Shown here: positions 7,060 through 15,857 of the stretch, one piece after another
Numbering within the stretch: the stretch's first letter is position 1
Layout: the number at the start of each line of letters is the position of its first letter
Assembly: GCA_003427395.1 (NCBI GenBank)
Contig: BFEA01000402.1
Coordinates: 1,291,185-1,318,030 of the forward strand
Direction of reading: 5' to 3'
Length of the DNA: 26,846 nucleotides
Source of the DNA: Chara braunii
Taxonomy: Eukaryota; Streptophyta; Charophyceae; Charales; Characeae
Program-made: the position numbers and the translations under genes
The notes under the pieces: model-generated
What the model saw: the letters and a program-made list of their open reading frames with translations, nothing else
Databases searched by the model: none
What the model was told of the DNA's origin: nothing

Positions 7060-8075
7060 TAGAGTGGGTGAGCATGGGAGGGCAGCTGGGGGCCAGGCGG
7101 GTGGTCTGTTATGAGGACAAAGTTGGTTTGGAGATAGGGGACCTGAAAGCAGTGGTATGGTCTCCCATGCCAGCTCTGTTGTCCTCCACGGCTTCCAGTG
7201 GATGTTGAGGCTGACGTCCAGTTCAGAGAATTTATGATGCGGATCCTGCCATAATTGGAGGTAGGTGCCGTGGATGGCTTGTTTGACTGTGGGGTCTTTC
7301 TCCTCTCTATAGTCACTTTTGAAGGACTTTCACGCGTCACATGTGCGGGACCTGATCTCCTCTTCAATTGCCTGCTGGGTTTGCTGCAGTCCAAATTGGT
7401 GGTCCCCCCTATTAAAGGAACATCTCATTCTCCAGGCCAGCATGAGAAGTTGCAGCCTCATGTTTGAGAAGAGGTTGGTGGCAAACGGGGGCCATTGAGC
7501 TATGAAGTGGTGGTTCTTGCCAAGCAACAGCAGACCGAAGTCCCACGGAATGTGCAGCCCCGTGAGGAAGTGGAAGGCCGCATCCCACTGCCACAATTGG
7601 GTAACCATTGGGCAGGCTAAGAACCAGTGTTCCAGTGTTGCCCTGGCTGGCGGTGTTGACCTGTCACAATAGGAGCAGATGGGAAACAGCAACCCTTTGT
7701 GTTCAAGGTCTGTACGTGACACAAGCCAATCTGGGGTGGACAAACACCGGTGCAGTATCTGCCATTGGAGGGCCCTGAGATTCGTGGGCATACTTTTTGA
7801 ATACTTAGCCCAAGGCAGATTCTCTACAGTCTGCGGGTCCAGGGGGGAGTCCCGCGCCCATCTATGAGATGGTGTGTGATCAATCGGTAGGGTGGGACGC
7901 ACGGCTCTGTAGCCCCCTTTGACAGTGTAGTTCCAGATATGCATAGGTTTGGTTCCAGGCCACTGCCAATATTTTTGTAAGCATGCTTTAATAGGTTTCA
8001 ACAAAAAGAGTAAAACCAGCAGTTGAGCAAAGCCAGCACAAAGTGAGCATTTCAGCAAGTTTCTTTTTAGGGGAA
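7060..8075 (-). pseudogene. LINE ORF2 C-terminal fragment with zf-RVT domain
   Basis: The longest frame (7330-8091) encodes about 250 aa matching the C-terminal region of plant-type LINE ORF2 proteins, downstream of the RT. Visible are an aromatic block (IWNYTVKGGYRAVRP), then LRALQWQILHRCLSTPDWLV, then CSYC with a later HWFLACPM. The CxxC...HxxxxC spacing is that of the zf-RVT zinc-binding domain. Sequence related to the LINE at 15340-17600 (CPMV.QL..WDAA; LAWRMRC) shows one family. The RT domain is missing (5' truncation near 8075). The frame breaks at about 7330, with weak continuation to about 7060. Confidence 0.8.
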
Positions 8076-8091
8076 ACTGTGGCTGTGGCAC

Positions 8092-8576
8092 ACTTTTAGT
8101 TTGAAATGGGCAACAAAAGACAAAGTGGCACTGATGTCATGGTGTGAGTTTCGGAATGTGCAAGTTTAGTAGGGGGCTAAAACTGCACCAGTCATTACCC
8201 GCAGTGGCGCTTGGCAGATTTAGGGTCACCTTTTTTGCTCCATTTTGGGAACTGCTAAAGTTGCCTATTCTGAACGCCGGGTGCGACTCCAACGTACTTG
8301 CCTCTTATTTTTATTACTAAAGTAAGTAGTGAAGGAAGAACAAGGTATGTAGCGGGTAGATGCAGATGGAGTTGAGAAGGGCAGGAAGGCTAGGAGAAGG
8401 GAAGAAAGAGAAGGTTGCAGAAGGTGTGTGTACCTATTTAGGAAAATGGAGCTCGTTATTATGTTGAGCCATCCCCCAGCCTGGCATGCCCGGGCCAGTT
8501 GGGCAGGGGGGGGGTCGCCCGGCAAACCAGGATGGGTCAAAAAGGAGGCAAGGATCCCCCCCCCAAAAAAAAAAGA
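8092..8576. other. Unassigned region with repeat relics
   Basis: At 8086-8125, GGCACACTTTTAGTTTGAAA then TGGGCAAC resembles 628-652, an inverted relative of the 34-bp array. The rest includes purine-rich sequence and G and C homopolymers near 8505 and 8560. No gene or element boundary is supported. Confidence 0.4.
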
Positions 8577-8577
8577 G

Positions 8578-9118
8578 ACAACTGTGCCTGTGACCGCTGC
8601 ACAGTTCAGAATTCGCAGAAATAACAGTCCACTGCAAGCTTTGGCAAAGACCAGTTAGAAACTGCAAGACAAACAGTAAGTCATGCATTTGATGGCCTAC
8701 CGGTTCAATAATTGGCAAAAACGGGAGGTGGCGGTAGTGGTACCGCTCTTTTTCCCGTGGCCTGGAGCAGTTACCGGTAGCAGGCCCTCCGTTTTTGGCT
8801 CGTTTCCCCAGGGGTGTGGCCTAGACATCTCGGCCGTGGCATAAGCAGGCACGGAAATAATAATAATAATGATAATGATAATAGTAATAATAATAACAAT
8901 AACATAAAAAAGTTTCAGGCGCAGGAAAAAAAAAAAAAAAAAAACACAAGTGGCCGCCTGATTTTGCCACGTCTGAACTTCCAACTGCTAGAAGTGCACG
9001 AAGCTGTTCTGTTTTTGCAGTTTTCTAACTGCCCTCCCTCGGCCCAGAACCGCAGTGCCCTGTTGTTATTCCTTAATGCGGATTGGGAACTGTGCAGCGG
9101 TCACCCGACGCACAGTTA
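8578..9118. mobile_element. Foldback element with hairpin-capped arms
   Basis: About 540 bp. The left arm (8580-8672) and right arm (about 9010-9117) are inverted relatives, sharing GTGACCGCTGCACAGTT, GCAGTTAGAAA and the later CAGTCCACTGC / CAGTGCCCTG area. The extreme end of each arm is itself an inverted repeat, AACTGTGC..GCACAGTT (8580-8606 and 9088-9117). The centre holds an AAT-type microsatellite and a 20-nt A run. It is non-coding, and the type is not assigned. Confidence 0.65.
8855..8905. repeat. (AAT)n-type microsatellite
   Basis: An imperfect run of AAT/GAT/AAC triplets lies inside the foldback element. An open frame through it gives only a low-complexity Asn/Asp peptide. Confidence 0.8.
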
Positions 9119-9319
9119 TTTGAAAAAAAAGTCTTCAGGCCAGGACTGCGCTTGTAGTAGAAGTAGAATGAGAGCGGCACAGATATGCGGAACACACTCA
9201 TGCAGTGCAGTTGTTTACCAAAGCAAACTCAGAATGAATGTGATTCGAAACGAAACGCAATGCACAGAAAATTGACGATAGAGCTCCGCACAGCATGCGT
9301 GACTTTCGTCACCGCATCT

Positions 9320-9390
9320 GGCTTTTCCCCGACGCGTTTCGGCTGGAGTCAGATCCAGCCTCCTCAGGGGGACGTTTCGACAAAAGGACC
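9320..9390 (-). ncRNA. Hammerhead ribozyme, type I-like
   Basis: On the minus strand the full conserved core is present in order. CTGAGGA (9361-9367) fits CUGANGA. Stem II is GGCTGG/CCAGCC, six perfect pairs with an eight-base loop. GAAA (9337-9340) is followed by the very short palindromic CGCG and the cleavage-site TC (9331-9332). Stem I is CCCC/GGGG (9368-9371 with 9327-9330), extended by TTTT/AAAA across an asymmetric loop. Self-cleavage would fall after the C at 9331. Hammerheads with minimal stem III are known from Penelope-like element repeats, and this one lies 3' of a Penelope-like RT in the same orientation. Confidence 0.8.
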
Positions 9391-9667
9391 TATTCTGACA
9401 GTCCCTCGGCTATTATACCGAGCGACGAAAAACGCAGGTAAGTCAAAGAAACAGACCTATGTCCGAAAACAAAAATTTAAATAGCAAAAAACAAAAAACG
9501 AAACCGAAACAGCACCAGGCTGACCCTAGCCTCTGATCATTACCTCTGAATCCTCCTACTATCTAGCCTTCTGAGCCTGTCAAAAAAGTAACAGAAAGCA
9601 AATTCAAAAAGTGCACCCGGTTATTAACCTACCCCAACAAACATTCTCCTCACTTTCCCGACCCTCC

Positions 9668-11250
9668 TCAATCGATAGCCCAAGTAATTCTCTTTGCCAG
9701 GTCTCCCCAATTTGGGGCCTGCTTCCTTACGAACCTCCACAGGGTTCCATTGAATAGATTCCCAGGGTAGTCGAGCCTGCGCAACTCGCGTTTCAGCGTA
9801 AGCAGGCTCTCCTCCAATCCGAACTGAGTCATTGAAGACTCTCGGATTTTATGGATCATAATGTTGATCAAGGTCCATTTCTGTCTCATACATGTGTATG
9901 ACATGAAGTCTTGAAAGCTCCTAAGACTGAGCCTTTCTTTGACACCCCAAACCTCAGCGAAATTCTTCGCACGATACCAACAGACCACCCTGTCTTGCTC
10001 GATTTTCACCCTGCATCCCAAAAAGTTTCATTCCTTCAACCCTTCGTCGGTCCTTTTCAGGGTAATCTTAGGGGCGTAGGCTTTTTCAAACTTAACGACC
10101 TCCATCTTTTTTGTCTTCATTCTTCCCCATCCCTTCCATACAAACAAGGCAATATCATCCACTAGCCTAATCCCTTTAACTAGGTTCACATCCCTGCCCA
10201 AACTTCTCAGAAACTTGTTTTCGAAAAAGGCACACAAAATACATGCAATCGAGGGGCTGCTGGATCTCCCCAGTGGAATTCCTTCCTTCTGTTTGATCAA
10301 CCTTCCTGACGCCCACATGTAAGAATTGTGCAAGTCAAACTTCACCATCTCTTCGATCGACGCGAAGTCTGACTTTATCCATCCGTCTTCTCCTTTCTTC
10401 TTTCCGAATGTCGCTCCTTTCCCTCTTGATTTAACCAGCACATGATCCCTCCCTTTCCGTTCGAAATGCCCGAGAATCCATCTCACCGCTCTTCTCACTG
10501 TCTCGTGCGGGAGCTTACTAAACATCTCCTTAATATCGTAAGCACAACCCATTACCTCTCCCTGTTTCCTTCCCTTCGCCCACTTATTACTACGTTCAAG
10601 CCTGGACTTCAGCAGTCCTGTCGATTTCAAATTGAAGTGATTTTTCTCTGGCAACGAGTTCAGCAGGAAGTTCAGGGCCTTGGCGACCCTTTGGTTCACC
10701 GTCTGTCCAGGCTCGCTGTAGGAGGGGGAGATCGGCCTAGATTTCGTCGGATCTTCATGTTTTGCTAGGACGTATGCCATACCCCAGGTCCCACTCTCTT
10801 TCCATTTTCCAATCTTCTTCAGGCCTCTCTCCTCACACTCCTTCTTCTCTTTGGCCATCACAACCTCTTCCTCCCTCCAAACAGCCTCGAAGGCTTCGTT
10901 TCCCCAGAAACATTCGCACATAGCTTTCTCATAACTCGCTGGGGAAACATTCGCGCATAGCTTTCTCATAACTCGCTGGGCAGACCACCCAGGTTTCTGC
11001 TGGGCTCTTATCCAAGGGACAGAACACCAGACCTTCCCACTTCTTCTTTACTTCGTCGATCTTGTCGAGCAAACAGTTTTCATGCCTCCTTCTCTTCCAC
11101 AAACATCTTCTAGTTTCATCCACTGTCCATGTTGAGTCGATCCCGTTTTTCAACATTTCGCCGTTCATTTCCCTGCACAACTTCCAATCATCTCTCTCAC
11201 TGTCACACCCTTGCACGACATTCTTTGTGTTCATCAGTCTCAGGTCCTCC
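9668..11250 (-). pseudogene. Penelope-like element reverse transcriptase, disrupted
   Basis: Read on the minus strand, the RT motifs come in order. An N-terminal block (LVFCPLDKSPAETWVVCPAS) comes first, followed by AYVLAKHEDPTKSRPISP. Motif A is AYDIKEMFSKLPHETV, with its Asp. The IPLGRSSSPSIACILCAFFE block follows, then the catalytic LVDDIAL, then FLGCRVKI and the thumb-like WYRAKN. Block spacing and the DK / RPI / LGR..SPSIA / VDD style fit Penelope-like elements better than LINEs. A 37-bp tandem duplication (10911-10984) shifts the frame. A single in-frame TGA at 10028-10030 separates VDD-side from thumb. No GIY-YIG endonuclease is visible on either side, so it is an endonuclease-lacking type or truncated. 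The first ATG considered is at 11234, with an upstream stop 18 bp away. Confidence 0.75.
10911..10984. repeat. 37-bp tandem duplication inside the RT
   Basis: Two adjacent 37-bp copies (10911-10947, 10948-10984) share CATTCGC(A/G)CATAGCTTTC and TCATAACTCGCTGGG. The length is one more than a multiple of three, so the duplication moves the RT reading frame by one. The frames on either side differ by exactly this amount. It also repeats the encoded ASYEKAM.ECF segment. Confidence 0.9.
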
Positions 11251-11394
11251 TACTACTTAAACGAAAGGATACGTGCTCCCCCTGTCGGGGAAGATCAAAG
11301 TCTGCGCAGCTGCAGACCGAAACCATTTGACGGCTGAAAAGCATATAATGGTTGTTATGATCCTGGCCAATTTCGAGATACATATCCATCAGAT

Positions 11395-11560
11395 AGTACA
11401 ATGCCGCCCAATTGTAAAAAGAAATGAATGAACTTGAGAGGAGAGAGAGGTTTAGAAGAAGGAGAAGAAGTAAGAAAGAAGAAGAAGATGATGTACACCA
11501 GCATAGACAAATGACAAGGCTCTTCTTCTTCGCCCAACAATCTCCTTCTCCTTATCTCCC
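11395..11560. other. GA-rich then TC-rich stretch
   Basis: A purine-rich run (GAGAGGAGAGAG, AGAAGAAGAAGATG) is followed by pyrimidine-rich sequence (CTCTTCTTCTTCG, CTCCTTCTCCTTATCTCCCC). The pyrimidine part could be the leader of the candidate gene starting at 11601, but no TATA element or other promoter signal is convincing. Confidence 0.4.
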
Positions 11561-11600
11561 CCTTCTCTTATTCATACAAGAAATAATAATACAATGTTGA

Positions 11601-12343
11601 ATGGCTGATCCAGAATCAATGTCCGAGTTCCTCTTCTACTGCCAGCACCACTTGAGGTCCACCATAGCCATGGCCGCCTCCTCCTCCCTTCTTCATCATA
11701 GGCCGAGGCTATGGCGGACTACTAGGCCTTGCCCAGATGCCCAAAGGACAACCCAAAGCAGCTATGGCTGCTTCACTCAGACCGCCATGCCCAACTCTGC
11801 CTTGAAGCTTCTTGGTGTGGCTCTCCCTAGTTGGGGACTCCCTGCTGCAGCGCCCACCAAGGTGATGAAGATGGCTGCCACCATAGCCAGGTAAGTACCC
11901 GTGGCACTCCTCCCCCTTCCTGTCCTTCTTCCTCCCCCGTGTCCAGCGCTGCTCCAACCGGCGCTCCAACCAGTGTGTCGCCAAACTTGCACACCGAGAA
12001 AGAGGCCGGGCTCTTCGCCCGTCTGGGAGATATAGCGGCCTGCTTGCCTCTTCGGCGGTTACTTCCAGGCCGCTCGGCCTTCCAAGCAACTGGTACCTCC
12101 TCCCTTTCGGAGGGAAACATCATTGCAGACTCTGATATTGCCCGTGCAGGCCCTAGACCCAGACTGGTTGGACTGGTATCCACCTAGACCTAACCTACAA
12201 CCACTGGGCCTCTAAAAATGCCACTGTTGTCTTCTTCTGCTCGGCTTCCAGTACCCGCACATCTACCTCTTCAGGGTGCGGTACCAGCCTACCCGCTACT
12301 CGAGTGTTTTTCCTGCTGCAATCCCTCAATGTCACGGCCACAG
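11601..12343 (+). CDS. Candidate two-exon host gene start, unknown product
   Basis: An ATG at 11601 opens a frame of 290 bases to a strong splice donor, CCAG|GTAAGT, at 11890/11891. A pyrimidine-rich acceptor, CTTCTGCTCGGCTTCCAG, ends at 12251. The next 92 bases (12252-12343) stay open in the phase required by exon 1 and end at ACAG|GTGAGT. The first 95 or so residues (MADPESMSEFLFYC...) are rich in Ala, Ser, Pro and Arg and poor in acidic residues after position 8, as in an organelle-targeting region. No known family was recognised. Later exons are not found, and a chance alignment of splice signals is possible. It sits on a pyrimidine-rich leader. Confidence 0.3.
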
Positions 12344-12398
12344 GTGAGTACCGGCCCTGAGGGCCCAATGAATGAGCAAGTGCCCTTGCGGGCCACAC

Positions 12399-12475
12399 AC
12401 ACACTCAAGCCAACCAGCACTCAGACAGGCACGGCCGCGCACACACTCAAGCCAACCAGCACTCAGACAGACATG
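12399..12475. repeat. 42-bp tandem duplication, ACTCAAGCCAACCAGC unit
   Basis: ACACACTCAAGCCAACCAGC then ACTCAGACAG is present at 12399 and again at 12441. A 5' ACACAC run may have seeded the duplication. It follows the candidate second exon and does not preserve a convincing coding frame. Confidence 0.85.
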
Positions 12476-12484
12476 CAGTCCAGC

Positions 12485-12960
12485 AAGCGTGTACACACAG
12501 ACTTAGTAGCAGGCGGGAAACTCAGCAAGGCATTCAGTCTATGGGCAAAACTCAGAAATCAGTCGTGTGTTTCAGTCCATGTTTGGACGGGTCATCACAT
12601 GGTTATGAAGAAGGCCTAAGCAGTCAGAATCCGGTCTTAACTTCGGTTTTGGTGATGGGTTATCCAGGGGGGTTTGGGGGGTATAAACAGTGACTAAAGG
12701 GGTTAAAAGGGTACAATTTGGACTCATGTTTTCTCATTTATGTTTATCTTAAAACTGACATGCCCCTCAGCCAAAAGTCGTTTGTATTGCAATTTTACAC
12801 AACATATTTGTTTTCGGATTTTATTTTTATTTTTCCCTAGTTTTTAAAATATTATGTGCTGGAATTGCCCGGGACCCTGCCTGGGCCCTGCCCGGCCTGG
12901 GCCGCCCGGAGACTAACACAGGGTCCTAATGGTTTTCACCTGAGAATATATCATGGTGCC
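12485..12960. other. Unassigned region
   Basis: No gene or RNA was recognised. A GC-rich block near 12868-12910 contains several CTGCCCGGG/CCTGGGCC-type repeats. The sequence before it is T/A-rich. Nothing else is supported. Confidence 0.35.
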
Positions 12961-12980
12961 CAAGAGGAAAGGTAGGACCT

Positions 12981-13069
12981 GTTCTTCAGGACATCCATTA
13001 AAGTTGGAACAATACCGACAAGACTGGCATGGGCCCTGCACAAGGACGACATGCATAAGTCGAGAAAGG
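12981..13069 (+). pseudogene. Diverged U6 snRNA retropseudogene
   Basis: From GTTCTTCAGGACATCCATTA through AAAGTTGGAAC, ATACCGACAAGA (for ATACAGAGAAGA), GGCATGGGCCCTGCACAAGG, ACGACATGCATAA and GTCGAGAAAGG, the order and spacing follow plant-style U6. The catalytic ACAGAGA box is mutated to CCGACA. The tail is A/G-rich (AATAAAGAAACGAAGGAAAA) rather than a T-run terminator. It reads as an old retrocopy. A minus-strand SINE-like core begins about 32 bp downstream. Confidence 0.75.
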
Positions 13070-13100
13070 AATAAAGAAACGAAGGAAAAAGGGAAGAAGT

Positions 13101-13190
13101 GGGACCTGTGTCCTGGGGTGCTGCTCCCTACCAATAGACCAGAGCATCCAGCGTGAGACCTACTAGAGGGAAGGGCTCATACCGCCCGTC
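13101..13190 (-). mobile_element. SINE-like repeat, copy 3
   Basis: The reverse complement contains GGTCTATTGGTAGGGAGCAG then CACCCCAGGACACAGGTCCC. It is preceded by the family's 5' segment with GGTATGAGC and CCTCTAGTAG. The 3' part of the core is altered. It lies head-to-head with the next copy, with about 50 bp of A/C-rich sequence between the 5' ends. Confidence 0.6.
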
Positions 13191-13240
13191 TTGAAAACAA
13201 ACAAACAAAGAGAACAAAAACAGCCTCCTGGGCGACTAGG

Positions 13241-13350
13241 GGTACTGGTACGAGCAGCCACCTCTAGTAGCTGTGGCCGTGACTCCTATCCATTGGTGGG
13301 AGCATCACCTGCTGGAAAGCGAGTCCAGCGTCCCTTACAGAATATACAGC
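13241..13350 (+). mobile_element. SINE-like repeat, copy 4
   Basis: A 5' segment GGTACTGGTACGAGCAGCC and CCTCTAGTAG leads to CCATTGGTGGGAGCATCACC, then TGCTGGAAAGCGAGTCCAGC and GTCCCTTACAGAATATACAG. The tail AGAATATACA is shared with copy 1. With copy 3 it forms an inverted, head-to-head pair. Confidence 0.65.
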
Positions 13351-13368
13351 TTGCATTATTTACATGGT

Positions 13369-13544
13369 TAAGGAACTGAAGGCTGCCAACCTCTTCAGTC
13401 CTACATTGGCCGCCTGTACTGACATGACAATTCAAGCAGACACCTTCCTAAACCTTAAGGAACAGGAAGGCTGCCAAACTCTTCAGTCCTACATCGGCCG
13501 CCTGTACTGACGTGACAATTCAAGCAGACACCTTCCTAAACCTT
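13369..13544. repeat. 88-bp tandem duplication
   Basis: TAAGGAAC..GGAAGGCTGCCAA through TTCAGTCCTACAT(T/C)GGCCG, CCTGTACTGAC and CACCTTCCTAAACCTT occurs twice, at 13369-13456 and 13457-13544, with only a few differences. It starts just after SINE-like copy 4. No coding frame is supported. Confidence 0.9.
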
Positions 13545-13965
13545 GAACCCTGATCCTCCCTAGACCCTGGCCCTTACAACCTTGAACCCACCCCATACCC
13601 GGGCGCTCCAGGAGCACACATATCTGGTACATTGCTTCCTTGCTTACCTATTCCACCCTGTCTGGGCATCTGTTTAGGGAGCCATCCTCTCCCCTCTGGA
13701 AAAGATGCACTACCGCTCCTTCCGGCTGGGCAGTGACTACGCTCCCTATTGAGAGATCCCCTTCCTCCATTTTCACAGCCACCCAATCGGAGTCTCTTAA
13801 GTGTGGGTCCCTCCTTTTTTTTTTTCCCCTTTTAAGAAACTTCAGTTCCGGGAGGTCCACTGAAACCACCAGTACATGGCCCCAGGCAACCGGAGAACCT
13901 GTTTTGAGCTTCTCCGGAAATTTAGGAGGCCGAGTGCCGTAGATCAAATGAGTCGGCGGCGGGCG
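13545..13965. other. Unassigned region with a 99-codon minus-strand frame
   Basis: A minus-strand frame (13648-13947) has a mixed, non-repetitive composition (GTRPPKFPEKLK, VAWGHVLVVSVDLPELKFL). It matches no family I recognise and has no partner gene. It may be a relic of a retroelement ORF1. It is not called as a gene. Confidence 0.3.
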
Positions 13966-13987
13966 GCCTCCAAAAGGGGCCCGCGGC

Positions 13988-14118
13988 CAATAGCTGGCAC
14001 GTACTGGTGCTTTAACGAGGTGATATGAGCATCCTCATCAAGTGAGTCCCAGTGTAGAAGGCTCCATCTATTGGTGGGGAGCTGCACCTGCTGGAAATCG
14101 GATCCAGCGTCCCTGTGA
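13988..14118 (+). mobile_element. SINE-like repeat, copy 5 (long copy)
   Basis: From AATAGCTGGCACGTACTGGT and GCTTTAACGAGG, through TATGAGCATCC, to CTATTGGTGGGGAGCTGCAC, CTGCTGGAAATCGGATCCAG and CGTCCC. This copy joins the GTACTGGTG(G/C)TTTAA block, which recurs elsewhere alone, to the core. It suggests a unit of at least 130 bp. TGGCACGTACTGG and GGATCCAGCGTCC are weak candidates for tRNA-type A and B boxes. Confidence 0.6.
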
Positions 14119-15100
14119 CGAGCGCGAGGCTGAGGGAGAGCCGAGGTAGAGGAGAGAGAGAGGGAGAGAGTGAGAGCACACACACACACTCACTCACTCG
14201 ACACGACTGAGGGTCGGATGCGGACACAGTGGCAAGGCGCAAAGTCGAAGTCTTGGATTCCGAATGCCGAAACAGCAAGTCACCGAGTATGAGTACAGCA
14301 GCAGAAAACTGGTACGAGATTGGTCCCCGTACTGTACGGGGAGCCGGTATAAGTACCGTTGACACGCATGGTACCAGGGGCATTTCTGCAAAAGCTCCGA
14401 GGGCAGAACTGAAAAGTGCGGTATTTGAAAGTAGCACCCGAATTGCAGCATGGCGCCAGTTGTCCAAAATCCGACGGTACCGAAGGAGGGGTTTGGGAAA
14501 AAGGGTGCCAGGCCGAAAACGGGATGCAGCAGAAACAGCAAAAAGATAGACCAGGGATCGAGCCCTGGCGGAGTCCGTAACAGTCCTTGTGTTATACTAT
14601 GCAAAGTTGTGTGTTTCGTCTATATATACAATTCAGGGTATGTAGCCCTGTCTGTGCTCCTACCATTTCCTACTACAGTTCTCACCCTCACCCTACTCAT
14701 ATCTCTGTCCAGTGCTGGAAGTGTGTGCGTGTCAGCTGGTTCCCTTGCTGAAAGTGGAGCGAAGTGAGCAAGTTGTGCCTGTTGTGCCTGTCACATGTCT
14801 GTGGCATTGACCGCAGATATGTGTGAGTGTGTAGATGTGTAAGTGTGTGGCTGTATCTGTGGCTTCGGCCATATGGCCGTGTGTATATGTGGTGGAGGGG
14901 GCGTTGTGGCAGTAGCTAGGCTTTTGGAGTTGCAGCTGTGTGAGTATGTATCAAAGCTCGTGTCTTTATGCTGCATCATGGTTGTGGCGTTGGTCTGGCT
15001 CAATTGGGTCAATTGGCAAGTGTGTGTTGCGAGTGTCTTGGCTCCTGTGATTGTCGCACGATGTGGAGTCCTTCATATTTGACAGCAGATCCAGCTTGTC
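14119..15100. other. Unassigned region with GA, CA and TG tracts
   Basis: GA-rich (14140-14175) and CA-rich (14177-14195) sequence follows SINE copy 5. A perfect palindrome CCCCGTACTGTACGGGG lies at 14325-14341, in a stretch with several GGTAC sites. TG-rich sequence lies at 14815-14900. No gene or known RNA was recognised. Confidence 0.4.
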
Positions 15101-15254
15101 AGACGCCCCTGGCGTGTTCCCACTGCTGTTTCCTAATCCAGTGGGGCGAGGTCCCTTCCGCTGATCCTCCCAACTCGTCTGCAGATCCTGCTTTCACGCT
15201 CCACGAGGGAGATCCTTGCTTGGCCGGCACACAGAAGAAGGGGGGGTGTTCAAG

Positions 15255-15315
15255 TTGGTAGGGTGGCCGGGGGGGGAAGGCTGGGGGGGCGGGGGGGAGG
15301 TGGAGGGACGGGTGT
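15255..15315 (+). repeat. G-rich tract with quadruplex potential
   Basis: Repeated G runs of three to eight bases (GGGTGGCCGGGGGGGGAAGG then CTGGGGGGGCGGGGGGG) lie on the plus strand. The tract lies just 3' of the recognisable LINE B sequence on the minus strand. It may belong to that element's 3' region. Confidence 0.6.
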
Positions 15316-15805
15316 ATGGCTTATTCCCCCTATCACTGGATTTATGAAGTTGGTGGGCTGGAAAGGGATGGTGAGATGTTCCCGTGGTAGCCGTTCCCAT
15401 TGTCTCTCCGTTTGTACCTACTGTTTCCTTTGAAGCCGGTTACGTTGATCCAGATCACAGCGCTTCTATCCTTGTTAATCAACAAGGAACAGAAGTTAGT
15501 TGTGAGCTCGGCCCTTTTGCTTGCATCTGTCTGACCTCCTTCCATGCAGCATGCGTGCTTGCTCTGATGGACTCTACCACGGAGGTTCTTGCTTGCATAT
15601 ATAGTCATATGTGTTTTGTTTACGTTTGTATGTGCAGCGCATCCTCCATGCTGCCATGAGGACTGATAGACGTGTTAGATTGAACAGGTTTAGGAAAAAG
15701 GGAGACCATTGCACTGCCGAGGGGGGATTTCCCCCAGAAGGATGACCTTGGCTTCCCATGGCAGCTCGAGTCCATCAAATAATGCCAGGCTGCATCCCAC
15801 CAGGC

Positions 15806-15857
15806 CCTGAGTTGGCTTACCATTGGGCAGCCCTGAGTTGGCTTACCATTGGGCAGT
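15806..15857. repeat. 26-bp tandem duplication within LINE B
   Basis: CCCTGAGTTGGCTTACCATT then GGGCAG occurs twice in direct succession with no difference. The length is not a multiple of three, so it shifts the old ORF frame. Perfect identity implies it is younger than the many other lesions in this LINE. Confidence 0.9.

Noticed and set aside
11213-11245. CTGATGA on the minus strand near 11237, a possible second hammerhead core in a 5' pseudo-LTR
   Set aside because: No stem II and no GAAA follow at a suitable distance. It is simply the start of the RT frame.
13648-13947. Minus-strand 99-codon frame as a gene
   Set aside because: Composition is plausible but there is no domain, splice or neighbour support, so it is described only as an unassigned region.
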